A stretch of 64,000 bases of DNA, from positions 186,001 through 250,000 of the forward strand of contig NZ_BHXQ01000006.1 in assembly GCF_003990915.1 (NCBI RefSeq), read 5' to 3'. How positions within the stretch are numbered: the first letter of the stretch is position 1; every line of letters begins with the position of its first letter. The translations under genes were made by a program, and so were the position numbers. Origin of the DNA: Chryseotalea sanaruensis (GTDB lineage: Bacteria > Bacteroidota > Bacteroidia > Cytophagales > Cyclobacteriaceae). The notes beneath the pieces are model-generated. The model was not told where the DNA came from. It did not search any database and saw nothing but the letters and a program-made list of their open reading frames with translations. Below are positions 10,041 through 18,206 of the stretch, one piece after another.

Positions 10041-11903
10041 ATGTCAACTTTCCAAGCATTGGGCTTGTCACAAGCCCTTGTTGAAACCGTCACTAAGATG
10101 GGTTTCGAAACGCCAACTCCTATCCAGGAAAAAGCAATACCCGTACTACTCGAAAGAAATGGTAGAGATATGGTTGCGCTTGCTCAAACTGGTACCGGTA
10201 AAACCGCTGCCTTTGGTCTACCACTGATCGAACTTTTAGATCAGGATGTTAGAACAACGCAAGCCCTGGTATTAGCGCCAACACGTGAATTGTGTTTACA
10301 AATCACCAGTGATCTGGAAAACTTCTCCCAAAATGTAAAGCCGCTAAACATTGTGGCTATTTATGGTGGAGCCAGCATCATGGAACAAATTAAAAAAGTA
10401 AAACGCGGTGCGCATATCGTAGTGGCAACTCCTGGTCGCCTTATGGATATGATGGACCGTAAAGCTGTTAATATTTCTTCAATCCGTTTTGTGGTACTTG
10501 ACGAAGCGGATGAAATGTTGAACATGGGCTTTAAAGAAGATATCGACACTATTTTAGCAGATACACCAGACACTAAGAATGTTTGGTTGTTCTCAGCAAC
10601 TATGCCACGCGAAGTACGTGCCATTGCCAGTCATTACATGACTGATCCTGCTGAAGTAACAATGGGCACAAAAAACCAGGGAAACGTAAACATCGAACAC
10701 CAATATGTTTTGGTAGATGAGAGAGATCGTTACCCTGCATTAAAACGTATTGTAGATTTTAACCTTGACATTTTTGCGGTAATTTTCTGTCGTACAAAAA
10801 TTGATACACAGAAAGTAGCCGAAAGTCTTATTAAAGACGGTTACAATGCAGATGCTTTACATGGTGATCTGACCCAGCAACAGCGCGATAAAGTAATGCG
10901 CAATTTCAAAGAAAAGACTTTACAGTTTTTAGTGGCAACGGATGTGGCTGCGCGCGGTATTGACGTGAGTAACATCACACACGTTATTCACATGAACCTG
11001 CCAGACGAAATTGAATTTTATACTCACCGAAGCGGTAGAACTGCTCGTGCCGGTAAAAAAGGTATTTCAATGGCAATTATTACAAAAAGAGAAGTTGGTA
11101 AAATACGCCAGATTGAAAAAGTGGTTAATACTAAATTTGAACGCAAGCAAGTACCTACGGGTCCAGAAGTTTGCCAACAACGTTTAGTAAGCTTAGTGCA
11201 CCGTTTACGCGATGTGCAAGTGGTAGAAAGCGAAGTAGGGAAATTCCTTCCGGCTGTAATGGAAGAAATGAAAGACTTAAGCAAAGAGGATGTAATCAAA
11301 CGTTTTACTTTCCTTGAGTTTAACCACTTACTAGATTATTACAGAGATGCACCTGATTTGAATCGCGCTGATAAAGGCGAACGTTCAGAGCGTGGTGAAC
11401 GCAGTGATCGTGGTGACCGTGCAGAACGCGGAGAGCGTTTTGTAAATGGAGATCGTTTGTTTATCAACTTAGGAAAGATGGACGGCCTGGATGCCGGTAA
11501 ATTCCTGGGTATGGTATGCGACCGTTGTGGTGTAAAAGGCGATGCGATTGGTCGTATTGACTTAAAGGGTGCTTACTCTTTTATTGAAGTGAATAAAGAA
11601 GTTTCTAAACTGGTGCAAGACAACTTGCATGGTATGGAATATAAAGGTCGCATGGTGCGTGTAGAGATTACTTCAGGAGCAGGAGGAGGCGAGGGCGGTG
11701 CAAGCCGTGGTGGACGCTCAGGTGGTTCACGTGAACGCTCTTACTCATCATCGTCATCATCTTCCTCTAGAGGAAGATCGTATGGAGGTGAATCCAGAAG
11801 TGGTGGAGAATCACGTTCTTCAGATTCAAGAAAGCGTTCTTATTCAAGTGATAGAAATGACAGACGCCCTTCTGCAGGTGGCAGAGAGAGACGCTCTAAA
11901 TAA
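10041..11903 (+). CDS. DEAD-box ATP-dependent RNA helicase with DbpA-like domain and RS/RGG tail
   Basis: 620 residues. The N-terminal helicase core carries the Q-motif region (FETPTPIQEKAIP), Walker A AQTGTGKT (48-55), PTREL, TPGRLMD, DEADEM, SAT and, in the second RecA lobe, HRSGRTARAGKKG. A DbpA-type RNA-binding domain follows near residues 470-545 (RLFINLGKMDGLD...VEI), after an acidic/Arg-rich ERGERSDRGDRAER stretch. The last ~70 residues are a low-complexity Ser/Arg/Gly tail. The layout is that of CsdA/DeaD-type helicases that act in ribosome assembly, RNA turnover and cold adaptation. A strong hairpin follows the stop codon. Confidence 0.93.
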   Translation: MSTFQALGLSQALVETVTKMGFETPTPIQEKAIPVLLERNGRDMVALAQTGTGKTAAFGLPLIELLDQDVRTTQALVLAPTRELCLQITSDLENFSQNVKPLNIVAIYGGASIMEQIKKVKRGAHIVVATPGRLMDMMDRKAVNISSIRFVVLDEADEMLNMGFKEDIDTILADTPDTKNVWLFSATMPREVRAIASHYMTDPAEVTMGTKNQGNVNIEHQYVLVDERDRYPALKRIVDFNLDIFAVIFCRTKIDTQKVAESLIKDGYNADALHGDLTQQQRDKVMRNFKEKTLQFLVATDVAARGIDVSNITHVIHMNLPDEIEFYTHRSGRTARAGKKGISMAIITKREVGKIRQIEKVVNTKFERKQVPTGPEVCQQRLVSLVHRLRDVQVVESEVGKFLPAVMEEMKDLSKEDVIKRFTFLEFNHLLDYYRDAPDLNRADKGERSERGERSDRGDRAERGERFVNGDRLFINLGKMDGLDAGKFLGMVCDRCGVKGDAIGRIDLKGAYSFIEVNKEVSKLVQDNLHGMEYKGRMVRVEITSGAGGGEGGASRGGRSGGSRERSYSSSSSSSSRGRSYGGESRSGGESRSSDSRKRSYSSDRNDRRPSAGGRERRSK

Positions 11904-11916
11904 GATTAACAGAGAT

Positions 11917-11950
11917 TTGTTTACTCATCCTTAACAGGGTGAGTAAACAG
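11917..11950 (+). terminator. Hairpin terminator after the RNA helicase
   Basis: The arms TGTTTACTCA (11918-11927) and TGAGTAAACA (11940-11949) are perfectly complementary. Pairing extends inward over TCC/GGG with one wobble, leaving the 6-nt loop 11931-11936. Only a short T-containing stretch follows, so the terminator is probable rather than textbook. Confidence 0.65.
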
Positions 11951-12030
11951 ATTTAACGATTAGCAGGATCGTGTTCATAAGACAAGCAAACTCCTTGTAA
12001 ATCAGATTGGAATCATCTTTTAAATCCTAA

Positions 12031-12074
12031 TTAGATTTCCATCTGCCTCTAAACAATTTTCTGAGGAAATCTAA
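12031..12074. repeat. 10-bp inverted repeat with 24-nt loop
   Basis: TTAGATTTCC (12031-12040) and GGAAATCTAA (12065-12074) are perfect complements in the noncoding gap between the helicase and the downstream lipoprotein gene. There is no T-tract and no ORF. Its function is unknown; it could be an RNA structure or chance. Confidence 0.4.
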
Positions 12075-12163
12075 ATAGAGAGATTGATTTAATTTTGCTA
12101 ATCCAGTAAATTCTCAAATCCTGATACTTGCCCTGAAGTTGTTTGTGTCAGGATACTAATTAT

Positions 12164-12769
12164 TTATTCGCTTTGCGAAATTTCAAAAAGTGCCTTTTTC
12201 TCCTCTGAACAGGTAGCATCAATTGACCTCAAAGCTTTTAGATTTCTTTCTAAAAAAGTATTGTAACTGTTGGCGATAGCATCATAATCAGCACGGTAAA
12301 GCAGTGTTCGCTGATCTGCCAAATTAATAAGTTCAACTAAATTTTGAAGTGTAGTGTTCTGCTCATAATTAGGAGAGCCAACGGTTAACGAAATGATTTC
12401 TGACATTACATTGTTTGAAGCGAAATCATACTCTTCAATAACATCAGGATTATGCATTGTCCTTTGAGTAAAACGAATTCTAGGTAGTTGTTCTAATCGT
12501 TTTTGAAGCACTTCTATGTCTTCATTGCTGGCTTGTTTTCCGATGGACAATTCGTGGAGCACATTGCTCATGGCCTTCAATTTTTGATTGTCATCATTGA
12601 TCATCAAATTCCAGACATACAAAAGGCTGTCTTGCAGCACCAAATAACGATCTGTAATCGAATCCTCTTTAGTAAAGTGTGTTTCGGCAGTTCTTGACTT
12701 TTGCTCTTTACAGCTTAGCATAAACGCCAGAAGCAAACTGGTACTGCCTACGAAAACGATTTTATACAT
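12164..12769 (-). CDS. Putative lipoprotein of unknown function
   Basis: 201 residues. A signal peptide with lipobox (LLAFMLSC, Cys19) predicts export and lipidation. The rest is charged and mostly helical, with heptad-like stretches around 75-95 and 135-185. The C-terminal segment (LADQRTLLYRADYDAIANSYNTFLERN) is reminiscent of LemA-like helical bundles, but this is a weak resemblance and I do not assign the family. It stands alone between the helicase and the paa operon on the minus strand. Confidence 0.65.
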   Translation of the reverse strand: MYKIVFVGSTSLLLAFMLSCKEQKSRTAETHFTKEDSITDRYLVLQDSLLYVWNLMINDDNQKLKAMSNVLHELSIGKQASNEDIEVLQKRLEQLPRIRFTQRTMHNPDVIEEYDFASNNVMSEIISLTVGSPNYEQNTTLQNLVELINLADQRTLLYRADYDAIANSYNTFLERNLKALRSIDATCSEEKKALFEISQSE

Positions 12770-12881
12770 TGAATCGGGCTCTGATTTGATTACAATACGC
12801 GCTAAAGTAGAAAAATGTTGGTGCTAAACACCATCTTTTTATAAGCTGTGTAACTTTTACCTGAGTTTTGGTTCAAATCAG

Positions 12882-13367
12882 TTATGAAACAGGCTTAAAC
12901 TGCTCAAATGCCTCTCTACAATCGTTACAATAATGTATAGATCTGCAGAGCGTGGGACCAAATGGGTTTTTCAATTCTGTATTCACACCCTCACAGCGCG
13001 GGCAAGGCACATGTTCTAGTACTTCTATATCCGTAAATAAGTGCGTTGAAGGGGGAGGAGCGAGGCCAAATTGCTTAAGGGCAGCTTTTCCTTTCTCTGA
13101 GATTTTATCGCTGTTCCAGGGTTCCTTAAATGAAATATTTACAGTTGGGTTTACAATGCCACTACTCTGCAACTTTTCAATTACTTCTTGCTTCATATAG
13201 TCGAGTGCGGGGCATCCAACAAAAGTAGGTGTCATTTCTACATGAACAGTTTCTCCTGCAATAACTACGTCAGTTATAACACCAAGATCTACCAATGAGA
13301 GTACCGGAATTTCCGGGTCCTTCACATCTTCTAATAAAGTGAGTATATCTGTCTTTGAAAATCTCAT
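12882..13367 (-). CDS. paaD: Phenylacetyl-CoA epoxidase, PaaD (PaaJ) subunit
   Basis: 161 residues from the ATG at 13367; the longer frame starts at a GTG inside paaC and is less likely. The N-terminal half is a DUF59/MIP18-type domain (DVKDPEIPVLSLVDLGVI; CPALDYM). The C-terminus has a four-Cys metal site, CPRC...CNDC (about residues 121-149). PaaD is the Fe-S-assembly-like accessory protein needed for activity of the PaaABC(E) multicomponent epoxidase. It starts 10 nt after the paaC stop and is last in the local operon. The reductase gene paaE is not adjacent and must lie elsewhere. Confidence 0.92.
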   Translation of the reverse strand: MRFSKTDILTLLEDVKDPEIPVLSLVDLGVITDVVIAGETVHVEMTPTFVGCPALDYMKQEVIEKLQSSGIVNPTVNISFKEPWNSDKISEKGKAALKQFGLAPPPSTHLFTDIEVLEHVPCPRCEGVNTELKNPFGPTLCRSIHYCNDCREAFEQFKPVS

Positions 13368-13377
13368 ACGTTTTGCT

Positions 13378-14133
13378 TTACCACTCTGCACCCGGGTCAA
13401 TGCGAAATACTTCACTCATCTCATCCAACAGTGGCTGCAAGTGTTCAGTGTGTTTTCCCAGACGTCCACCTATTACCGGGCTTACACTATTCCAATCAGG
13501 TAATTGTAATTGCGTTTGATTTAACAACTCCTCAACCTTTTGTCTCCAGCGTTTCTCCAGGCTTGCTTCACCTTCAAAAATACCTTCTGCTGTTAATTCC
13601 TTTTCGTATGGAGATTCTTCAAAAAGTCCCAAAGCATACGGTAGGGCTTTTTCGAGTGAGTTTTGCAATCGGCTAATACTTTCTTCAGTTGCATTGCCTA
13701 GTTTTTTTATCCATGTATTGGCATGCAGTGTATGGTACTTTAGCTCTCCTTTAATTTTTCTGGATAGTTCTGCTATGGGTTCGTAAGTCGATTGGCTCAA
13801 CATTTCAAAGCGAATAATTTCTGCTGTATCGTACAAGAAATGTCGGATCAAACTGAAATCATATTCACAATTTGGTAACTCTACCAATTGGCTATTGTGA
13901 AACTGGTTGGCGTTACGCATAAAGGCAACCGTATCAGGTTCCTGCTCACCAAGTTTATTGAGTATCTGGTAAATGGCATAACTATGGCCAACCTTGTCTT
14001 GTGCCATAGAGGAAAAGGCAATGTCTTCCTCTAACATAGGACCAAAGCCTGTCCATTCAGAGTTTCTGTGACCGAGTATCAACTGGTCGTCAGCAATTTT
14101 ATATAGTAGTTCTTTAATAGCTAGTTGGTTCAT
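13378..14133 (-). CDS. paaC: Phenylacetyl-CoA epoxidase, structural subunit PaaC
   Basis: 251 residues, all-helical ferritin-like fold. Visible family signatures are DQLILGHRNSEWTGFGPMLEEDIAFSSMAQDKVGHS near the N-terminus and ELKYHTLHANTW near the middle. PaaC pairs with the catalytic PaaA in the epoxidase that converts phenylacetyl-CoA to its 1,2-epoxide. It overlaps paaB by 4 nt (ATGA), indicating translational coupling. Confidence 0.94.
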   Translation of the reverse strand: MNQLAIKELLYKIADDQLILGHRNSEWTGFGPMLEEDIAFSSMAQDKVGHSYAIYQILNKLGEQEPDTVAFMRNANQFHNSQLVELPNCEYDFSLIRHFLYDTAEIIRFEMLSQSTYEPIAELSRKIKGELKYHTLHANTWIKKLGNATEESISRLQNSLEKALPYALGLFEESPYEKELTAEGIFEGEASLEKRWRQKVEELLNQTQLQLPDWNSVSPVIGGRLGKHTEHLQPLLDEMSEVFRIDPGAEW

Positions 14134-14744
14134 ACTGCGTGTTTTGCTTTTTCTAAAAATGCGGTAAGCTTATCTCCGGCTTTATAATCGGAAGCATCGC
14201 GGTATTTTTTATCGGGTAGTGTTAGCCATAAATCTTTATCAGTATCTGTGGTGTATCGTATAGCCTTTTTGCGAATAACCCATACGTTGTAAACTACTTT
14301 GCCCACACCTAATTGCTGCTTGGCAACTTGCATAGCACCTTGCGGTGAGCTAGCCGAGACTTCGCCTGCATGTACATGTTGCTTGCCACGCTTTACTAAG
14401 TGGTAGACTTCATACATTTCTTGCTCACCTTGTTGTACTTCAGCGGCTGGCAAAAGATCATAGGCACTTGTTTGACCCTCGCTTAGTGGAGACACATATA
14501 CATCGCGTGTATCGGTTACATATAACGACACACAGGTAAATCTTCTGGTGAAAGTTTCCTTGGCAAGAATGTATGCTAATTCAATATCTGAAGCGTGTAC
14601 GATACCTTCATGTTGAAAAGGTTTTCCTTCTTTGGCTTGAACAAAAACTTCATAAGTACCTAACTGGTCGAGGGCCGCTTTTGGCTGCACCTCTCCTTGG
14701 CCGAACCCTGGAAGTCTGTTAACACGTGGATCAAGTGATTTCAT
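14130..14744 (-). CDS. paaB: Phenylacetyl-CoA epoxidase subunit PaaB, tandemly duplicated domain
   Basis: 204 residues, about twice the usual ~95 of PaaB. Two PaaB-like domains are visible: residues ~28-95 (LGTYEVFVQAKEGKPFQHEG...YTILAKETFTRRF-type core) and ~107-180 (EMYEVYHLVKRGKQHVHAGE...VWVIRKKAI). Each has the YEV-F/H-x-K-x-GK...HxG opening. PaaB is a small non-catalytic subunit that bridges PaaAC units. A terminator-like hairpin with a T-tract ends about 4 nt before its ATG. The duplicated form may be normal in this phylum; I cannot check this. Confidence 0.92.
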   Translation of the reverse strand: MKSLDPRVNRLPGFGQGEVQPKAALDQLGTYEVFVQAKEGKPFQHEGIVHASDIELAYILAKETFTRRFTCVSLYVTDTRDVYVSPLSEGQTSAYDLLPAAEVQQGEQEMYEVYHLVKRGKQHVHAGEVSASSPQGAMQVAKQQLGVGKVVYNVWVIRKKAIRYTTDTDKDLWLTLPDKKYRDASDYKAGDKLTAFLEKAKHAV

Positions 14745-14747
14745 AAT

Positions 14748-14772
14748 AAAAAATGCCGCCTCTCAGCGGCAT
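14748..14772 (-). terminator. Intrinsic terminator/attenuator inside the paa operon, between paaA and paaB
   Basis: On the minus strand, ATGCCGC and GCGGCAT (14766-14772 and 14753-14759) form a perfect GC-rich 7-bp stem with a 6-nt loop. A run of T residues follows immediately (14748-14752 read as T), and the paaB ATG lies a few nt further. The stem, loop and T-run meet the classic criteria for rho-independent termination. In this position it would cut paaBCD expression relative to paaA, or act as a conditional attenuator. Confidence 0.85.
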
Positions 14773-14790
14773 ACAAATGTGTAGTTGTAA

Positions 14791-15777
14791 TTAAGCCAGT
14801 GGAGTAACGTAACGCATTGAAGGTGATTTCAGGGCTTCTCTCACCCAGCGTCCTCTTTCTTCTGCTATGCGTCTTACTTCAAGCCTTTCTTTGTTACAAG
14901 GGCCATCGCCATTGATAACACGCTTAAATTCTTCCCAGTCGGGTTCAGTGTATTCCCACTTATTTGTTTCTGTATTTTTCTTAAGCTTAGGATCAGGAAT
15001 AGTAAAGCCAAGTTCCCAAATTTTAGGAACATACATATCTAAAAACTGATTGCGCTGATCATCGTTGGTACTCATTTTCACTTTCCATTTCATTAAAACT
15101 TCAGTGTGTGCAGAAATTTTATCTGAAGGTCCGAAGAAGTGCATCATAGGTGCCCACCAACGGTTAAGTGCTTCTTGAAACATCTGTCTTTGCTTATCAG
15201 TACCACTTGCCAAATAGATTACACAATGGTGTCCATATTTTAAGTGGAAGGATTCTTCAGCACAAATACGCTCTAAGGCTCTGCAATACGGACCATAACT
15301 ACCCTTAGCATTAGCCAATTGGTTAACAATGGCTCCAGCATCTACCAACCACGATATAAAACATGAATCAGCCCACGTAAAAGCGGGGTAGTTAAAAATG
15401 TTTGAATATTTGGATTTACCTGTAATGAGGTCGTCAAGCATTTGCTCGCGTGATTTGCCTAAGGTTTCTGCCGCGCTGTATAATAGCTGCGCATGACCAA
15501 CTTCATCCTGCACTTTGGCCATGAGCGAAAGTTTGCGCTTAAAACCAGGTGCACGCGTAATCCAGGTACCTTCTGGCAAGGCTCCTATAATTTCGCTATG
15601 ACCATGTTGTTCGATCATTCGAATAAGTTGTTTACGATACATGTCGGGCATCCAGTCACCTGGTTCTATCTTTTCCCCTCGCGCAATACGTGCTTCAAAT
15701 TCGGCCAATTTTTGTGGATCTTCTTGGGAAAGACTATCTGTCTTGATGCCTTCAAAGGTATTTCCGCCTCCGTACAT
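14791..15777 (-). CDS. paaA: Phenylacetyl-CoA epoxidase catalytic subunit PaaA
   Basis: 328 residues, slightly longer than E. coli PaaA. It is a ferritin-like di-iron protein with [17 protein letters not shown] near residues 28-44, [17 protein letters not shown] (ExxH motif) near 90-105 and [13 protein letters not shown] (second ExxH) near 170-182. It is the oxygen-activating subunit of phenylacetyl-CoA 1,2-epoxidase. It is first in the paaABCD operon. A -7 element and a dyad operator lie just upstream, below a TetR gene on the same strand. Confidence 0.96.
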   Translation of the reverse strand: MYGGGNTFEGIKTDSLSQEDPQKLAEFEARIARGEKIEPGDWMPDMYRKQLIRMIEQHGHSEIIGALPEGTWITRAPGFKRKLSLMAKVQDEVGHAQLLYSAAETLGKSREQMLDDLITGKSKYSNIFNYPAFTWADSCFISWLVDAGAIVNQLANAKGSYGPYCRALERICAEESFHLKYGHHCVIYLASGTDKQRQMFQEALNRWWAPMMHFFGPSDKISAHTEVLMKWKVKMSTNDDQRNQFLDMYVPKIWELGFTIPDPKLKKNTETNKWEYTEPDWEEFKRVINGDGPCNKERLEVRRIAEERGRWVREALKSPSMRYVTPLA

Positions 15778-15810
15778 AATCTACGTTTTTTAAGTATTCA
15801 ATCGATTGTT

Positions 15811-15818
15811 CAAATATA
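15811..15818 (-). promoter_or_regulatory. -7 promoter element for paaA
   Basis: Read on the minus strand, 15818 to 15811 is TATATTTG, an exact TAnnTTTG match. Its expected -33 position falls on the dyad at 15839-15852. The predicted transcription start lies about 30 nt before the paaA ATG. Confidence 0.6.
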
Positions 15819-15838
15819 ATAGCAAAGCGCTATATGAG

Positions 15839-15852
15839 CTAACAATCGTTAG
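15839..15852. promoter_or_regulatory. Candidate TetR-family operator upstream of paaA
   Basis: CTAAC-AATC-GTTAG is a perfect 5+5 dyad with a 4-bp spacer. It lies between the TetR gene and paaA, about where the -33 contact of the paaA promoter should be. It resembles the CNAACGNNCGTTNG-type operators I recall for PaaR of Thermus (TetR family), differing at one specified base. Repressor binding here would block paaA transcription until phenylacetyl-CoA accumulates. A near-copy occurs at 58812. Confidence 0.6.
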
Positions 15853-15865
15853 TAAAACAAGTATT

Positions 15866-16462
15866 TTACCTATTTTGTTTCAGGCCATTTACCAGCATGT
15901 CGGCTAATTGCTTCCCTAAAGATTCGGGGTCTATTACCGAATCAGGGTTATACCATTGTGGCATCCAGTTAAGAGAGGAGAAAAGGGTCATTACGGCCAG
16001 TTTTTTGTCAATTTCTTTCTTGAATTCCCCATCAGCTACACCATCCTCAATCATTTTTTTAAAGCGATTAATGTAGTTTATGCGCAGCAGCAGAAAGTCG
16101 CGCAGAAAAGGCTGACTTAGGTGACGGTGTTCGTTCATGAAAACGGCAGAAGCGGTTAAATCGCGCGCCATTACCTGAATATGCCCGATGATGCCTTGCT
16201 GTAGCCTTTGGCTAGCCGTTAAGTTTTGTTGTTTCTCAACCTGATTTAGCGAAACCATAAAGTCTTCAGCCATGTCGAAACAAAGGATGTGAAGAATCTC
16301 TTCCTTTGATTTAATATGGGAGTAGAGACTTGCTGCTTCTATGCCTAGCTTCTGTGCCAAGTCTCGCATGCTGGAGGCCACGTAACCTTTTTCACGGAAC
16401 AACTCGGCAGCTACTCGTATTACTTGTGCCTTTCTTGATGAGCTTGATAGTACTTCTCCCAT
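15866..16462 (-). CDS. TetR/AcrR family transcriptional regulator, likely paa repressor
   Basis: 198 residues. The N-terminal TetR helix-turn-helix spans about 10-56 (AAELFREKGYVASSMRDLAQKLGIEAASLYSHIKSKEEIL), followed by an all-helical ligand domain with an FLRDFLLLRINYINRFKKMIEDG segment typical of the acyl-CoA-responsive KstR2/PaaR-like branch. It lies directly upstream of paaABCD on the same strand, with 88 bp between them that carry a promoter element and a dyad operator. A PaaR-like role (repressor released by phenylacetyl-CoA) is inferred from position and operator. Confidence 0.85.
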   Translation of the reverse strand: MGEVLSSSSRKAQVIRVAAELFREKGYVASSMRDLAQKLGIEAASLYSHIKSKEEILHILCFDMAEDFMVSLNQVEKQQNLTASQRLQQGIIGHIQVMARDLTASAVFMNEHRHLSQPFLRDFLLLRINYINRFKKMIEDGVADGEFKKEIDKKLAVMTLFSSLNWMPQWYNPDSVIDPESLGKQLADMLVNGLKQNR

Positions 16463-16514
16463 GATAACAACACTTTATTCAAAAATATGAATAATTTGCC
16501 ATAGTAATTCGTGT

Positions 16515-16994
16515 ATGCGCTACAATTCAATCACTGAATATTTTTCAAGGCTTCAAAACATAACATTGATCATTTTCTTCAGTGGTATTTTGCTCTTTAT
16601 GTTGCTTTTCTACCTGATGATGACAAAAGTCGTGGCACCGGTGATGAGCATGGAAGATGAAAGTATTATTTTATATGTACTTATAGGAGCCGCATTTATG
16701 GATGCCTCCATTGTTGCAGTACTATCACGCATTCTACTGGCAAAAAGCATTGCAAAAGCCAGTTTAGGTGAGCGAATGGATGATTATGTCAAAGTCAGTT
16801 TGGTACGGGCTGCGATTTTACTATCAGGCTCGCTGATGCTTACACTTACGATTTACCTTTTTAATTGGGAATGGCTGTTAATGGTCTATTGTATTTACCT
16901 CTTGTTTTTTCTCTTGTTCTGGCCTAGTCGCCATCGCTTATGTGCTGACCTGAAACTAAAGCCATCCGAACGTGATGTGATTCATGGATTATAA
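16515..16994 (+). CDS. Small four-helix integral membrane protein, unknown function
   Basis: 159 residues with four hydrophobic segments (about 15-37, 50-72, 93-112 and 117-135) and a charged C-terminal tail (RHRLCADLKLKPSERDVIHGL). It has no motif I recognise. It is transcribed divergently from the TetR gene, with 52 bp between starts, and is followed by a strong hairpin terminator. Confidence 0.7.
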   Translation: MRYNSITEYFSRLQNITLIIFFSGILLFMLLFYLMMTKVVAPVMSMEDESIILYVLIGAAFMDASIVAVLSRILLAKSIAKASLGERMDDYVKVSLVRAAILLSGSLMLTLTIYLFNWEWLLMVYCIYLLFFLLFWPSRHRLCADLKLKPSERDVIHGL

Positions 16995-17066
16995 ATTATT
17001 GGACAAGTATATTTAATATTGTCCTAACTAACACTCAGTAGCTTTCTCATTGAGATAATTAAGATT

Positions 17067-17094
17067 GAAGTCCGAGGTTAGAAGCTCGAGGTTG
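17067..17094. repeat. 14-bp imperfect tandem repeat in noncoding DNA
   Basis: GAAGTCCGAGGTTA is followed directly by GAAGCTCGAGGTTG (11 of 14 identical). The pair lies in the 221-bp gap downstream of the small membrane protein. No ORF uses it. It may be a fragment of a dispersed Bacteroidota intergenic repeat. Confidence 0.5.
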
Positions 17095-17160
17095 GATCAA
17101 CAAATGAGTTATCGCTCAGCTCACAGAGTTTCTGATCTGTTTAAAAACTAATTTCTTAGA

Positions 17161-17195
17161 AAAAGTCATCAATGATAAAACCATTGATGACTTTT
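17161..17195. terminator. Bidirectional terminator between convergent genes
   Basis: AAAAGTCATCAATG (17161-17174) pairs perfectly with CATTGATGACTTTT (17182-17195) over 14 bp around a 7-nt loop. Flanking A and T runs give U-tracts in both directions. It lies between the + strand membrane protein and the - strand barrel protein. Confidence 0.85.
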
Positions 17196-17215
17196 AGTTG
17201 TGTAATGTGGTATTC

Positions 17216-18202
17216 TTAAAAGATCACGCCAAAGCTGAACGCATTAACTTTAGGACCTTTGTTTTCTACGAATAACTCGTTGAGGTCATAGTTTACAAAG
17301 ATGTCGGTTCCTCTGTAGCCCATTTGCAAACGGGCGCCATAGCGAATATTATTGAGATAGAAATTGCTACGTGTACGTTCGCGCTCTTTATCACCATCAA
17401 TATTATACACTTGTTTTGCATAACTACTTATTCTATAACCGGCATACGCACCAATACCCATTCTGAATGCATCGCTGTTGCCCCAAAGTAATGACTTGTG
17501 TGGACGACTACCAAAGTCTATTACAGGCACTACTGATACATTGATGTAGCTGGCAGTGAGTTTACTCTTGATCGGATTAATTTCAGGAAGTGGTTGAGAA
17601 AATATTACTTCCTCGTCCCCCTTTGTCAGCACCAGGCCATCATTTTGAAACTTGAAGTTGTACCAGCTGATGCCAAGTCCTAGTTCAGTATAGAATTTGC
17701 CTGTTATTCTAATCTTCTGAATGGAGTTGAATCCAACGTACCAGCTACCCCATGGTCTTACGGCATAATCTTCATTGTTTTCATCAGGGAATTTACCATC
17801 AGCCAGGATGTTATTGGTACCCAGGTCGAAATTAAAGAAGCCTTTATTTTTTCTCTTATAAGTCTTTGATTTACTACGGCTATAGTTCCAGTCACTATCT
17901 TCATCCTTATTGTTATCATCAAAATCGCCCCAATCCTCTTTGTTAAAAGTTTTTTCTGTAAGCGTAGGCGTAACAGCAACAAGTGCAGTATCTTTTGCTT
18001 CTATTTTTGCAAGTATATCTTTGAAGAGCGCCTGATAGTCGTATGCTTTGAGTGTTGGTAAATCAGATTTATCGCTGATAGTAAAAATCAGTTTACTTGA
18101 TCTAGCGAGTTCAACAATTACAGTATCCGGCTTTTTTGTTTGTGCATTTGCACTTATTAAGAAAGACAGAAGTAGGGCAGAAGTGATTAAAGTCTTTGTC
18201 AT
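17216..18202 (-). CDS. Putative outer-membrane beta-barrel protein of an ECF sigma operon
   Basis: 328 residues from the ATG at 18202, chosen because the signal peptide (MTKTLITSALLLSFLISANAQ) begins there; an ATG at 18232 overlaps the upstream gene. The mature part starts with a ~120-residue polar region rich in D, K and R, then has barrel-like strands (GSWYVGFNSIQKIRI, FYTELGLGISWYNFKF, GARLQMGYRGTDIFVNYDLNELF). The stop of the anti-sigma-like gene is 4 nt upstream. I recognise no named family; the location is inferred. Confidence 0.75.
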   Translation of the reverse strand: MTKTLITSALLLSFLISANAQTKKPDTVIVELARSSKLIFTISDKSDLPTLKAYDYQALFKDILAKIEAKDTALVAVTPTLTEKTFNKEDWGDFDDNNKDEDSDWNYSRSKSKTYKRKNKGFFNFDLGTNNILADGKFPDENNEDYAVRPWGSWYVGFNSIQKIRITGKFYTELGLGISWYNFKFQNDGLVLTKGDEEVIFSQPLPEINPIKSKLTASYINVSVVPVIDFGSRPHKSLLWGNSDAFRMGIGAYAGYRISSYAKQVYNIDGDKERERTRSNFYLNNIRYGARLQMGYRGTDIFVNYDLNELFVENKGPKVNAFSFGVIF

Positions 18203-18206
18203 GGAA

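Noticed and set aside
11742..11775. TCA/TCT-rich run in the helicase tail, looking like a microsatellite
   Set aside because: It encodes the Ser-rich low-complexity tail with mixed codons; not a pure simple repeat.
12118..12157. ATCCTGA...TCAGGAT inverted repeat near the lipoprotein stop
   Set aside because: Only 7 bp with a long loop and no T-run; too weak to call.
15799..15808. CAATCGATTG palindrome near the paaA transcription start
   Set aside because: Only 10 bp in AT-rich DNA and not similar to the operator dyad next to it; could be a secondary half-site but is unsupported.
15493..15819. Plus-strand frame over the paaA start region
   Set aside because: Runs antisense across a conserved gene and its promoter; no domain or start-site support.
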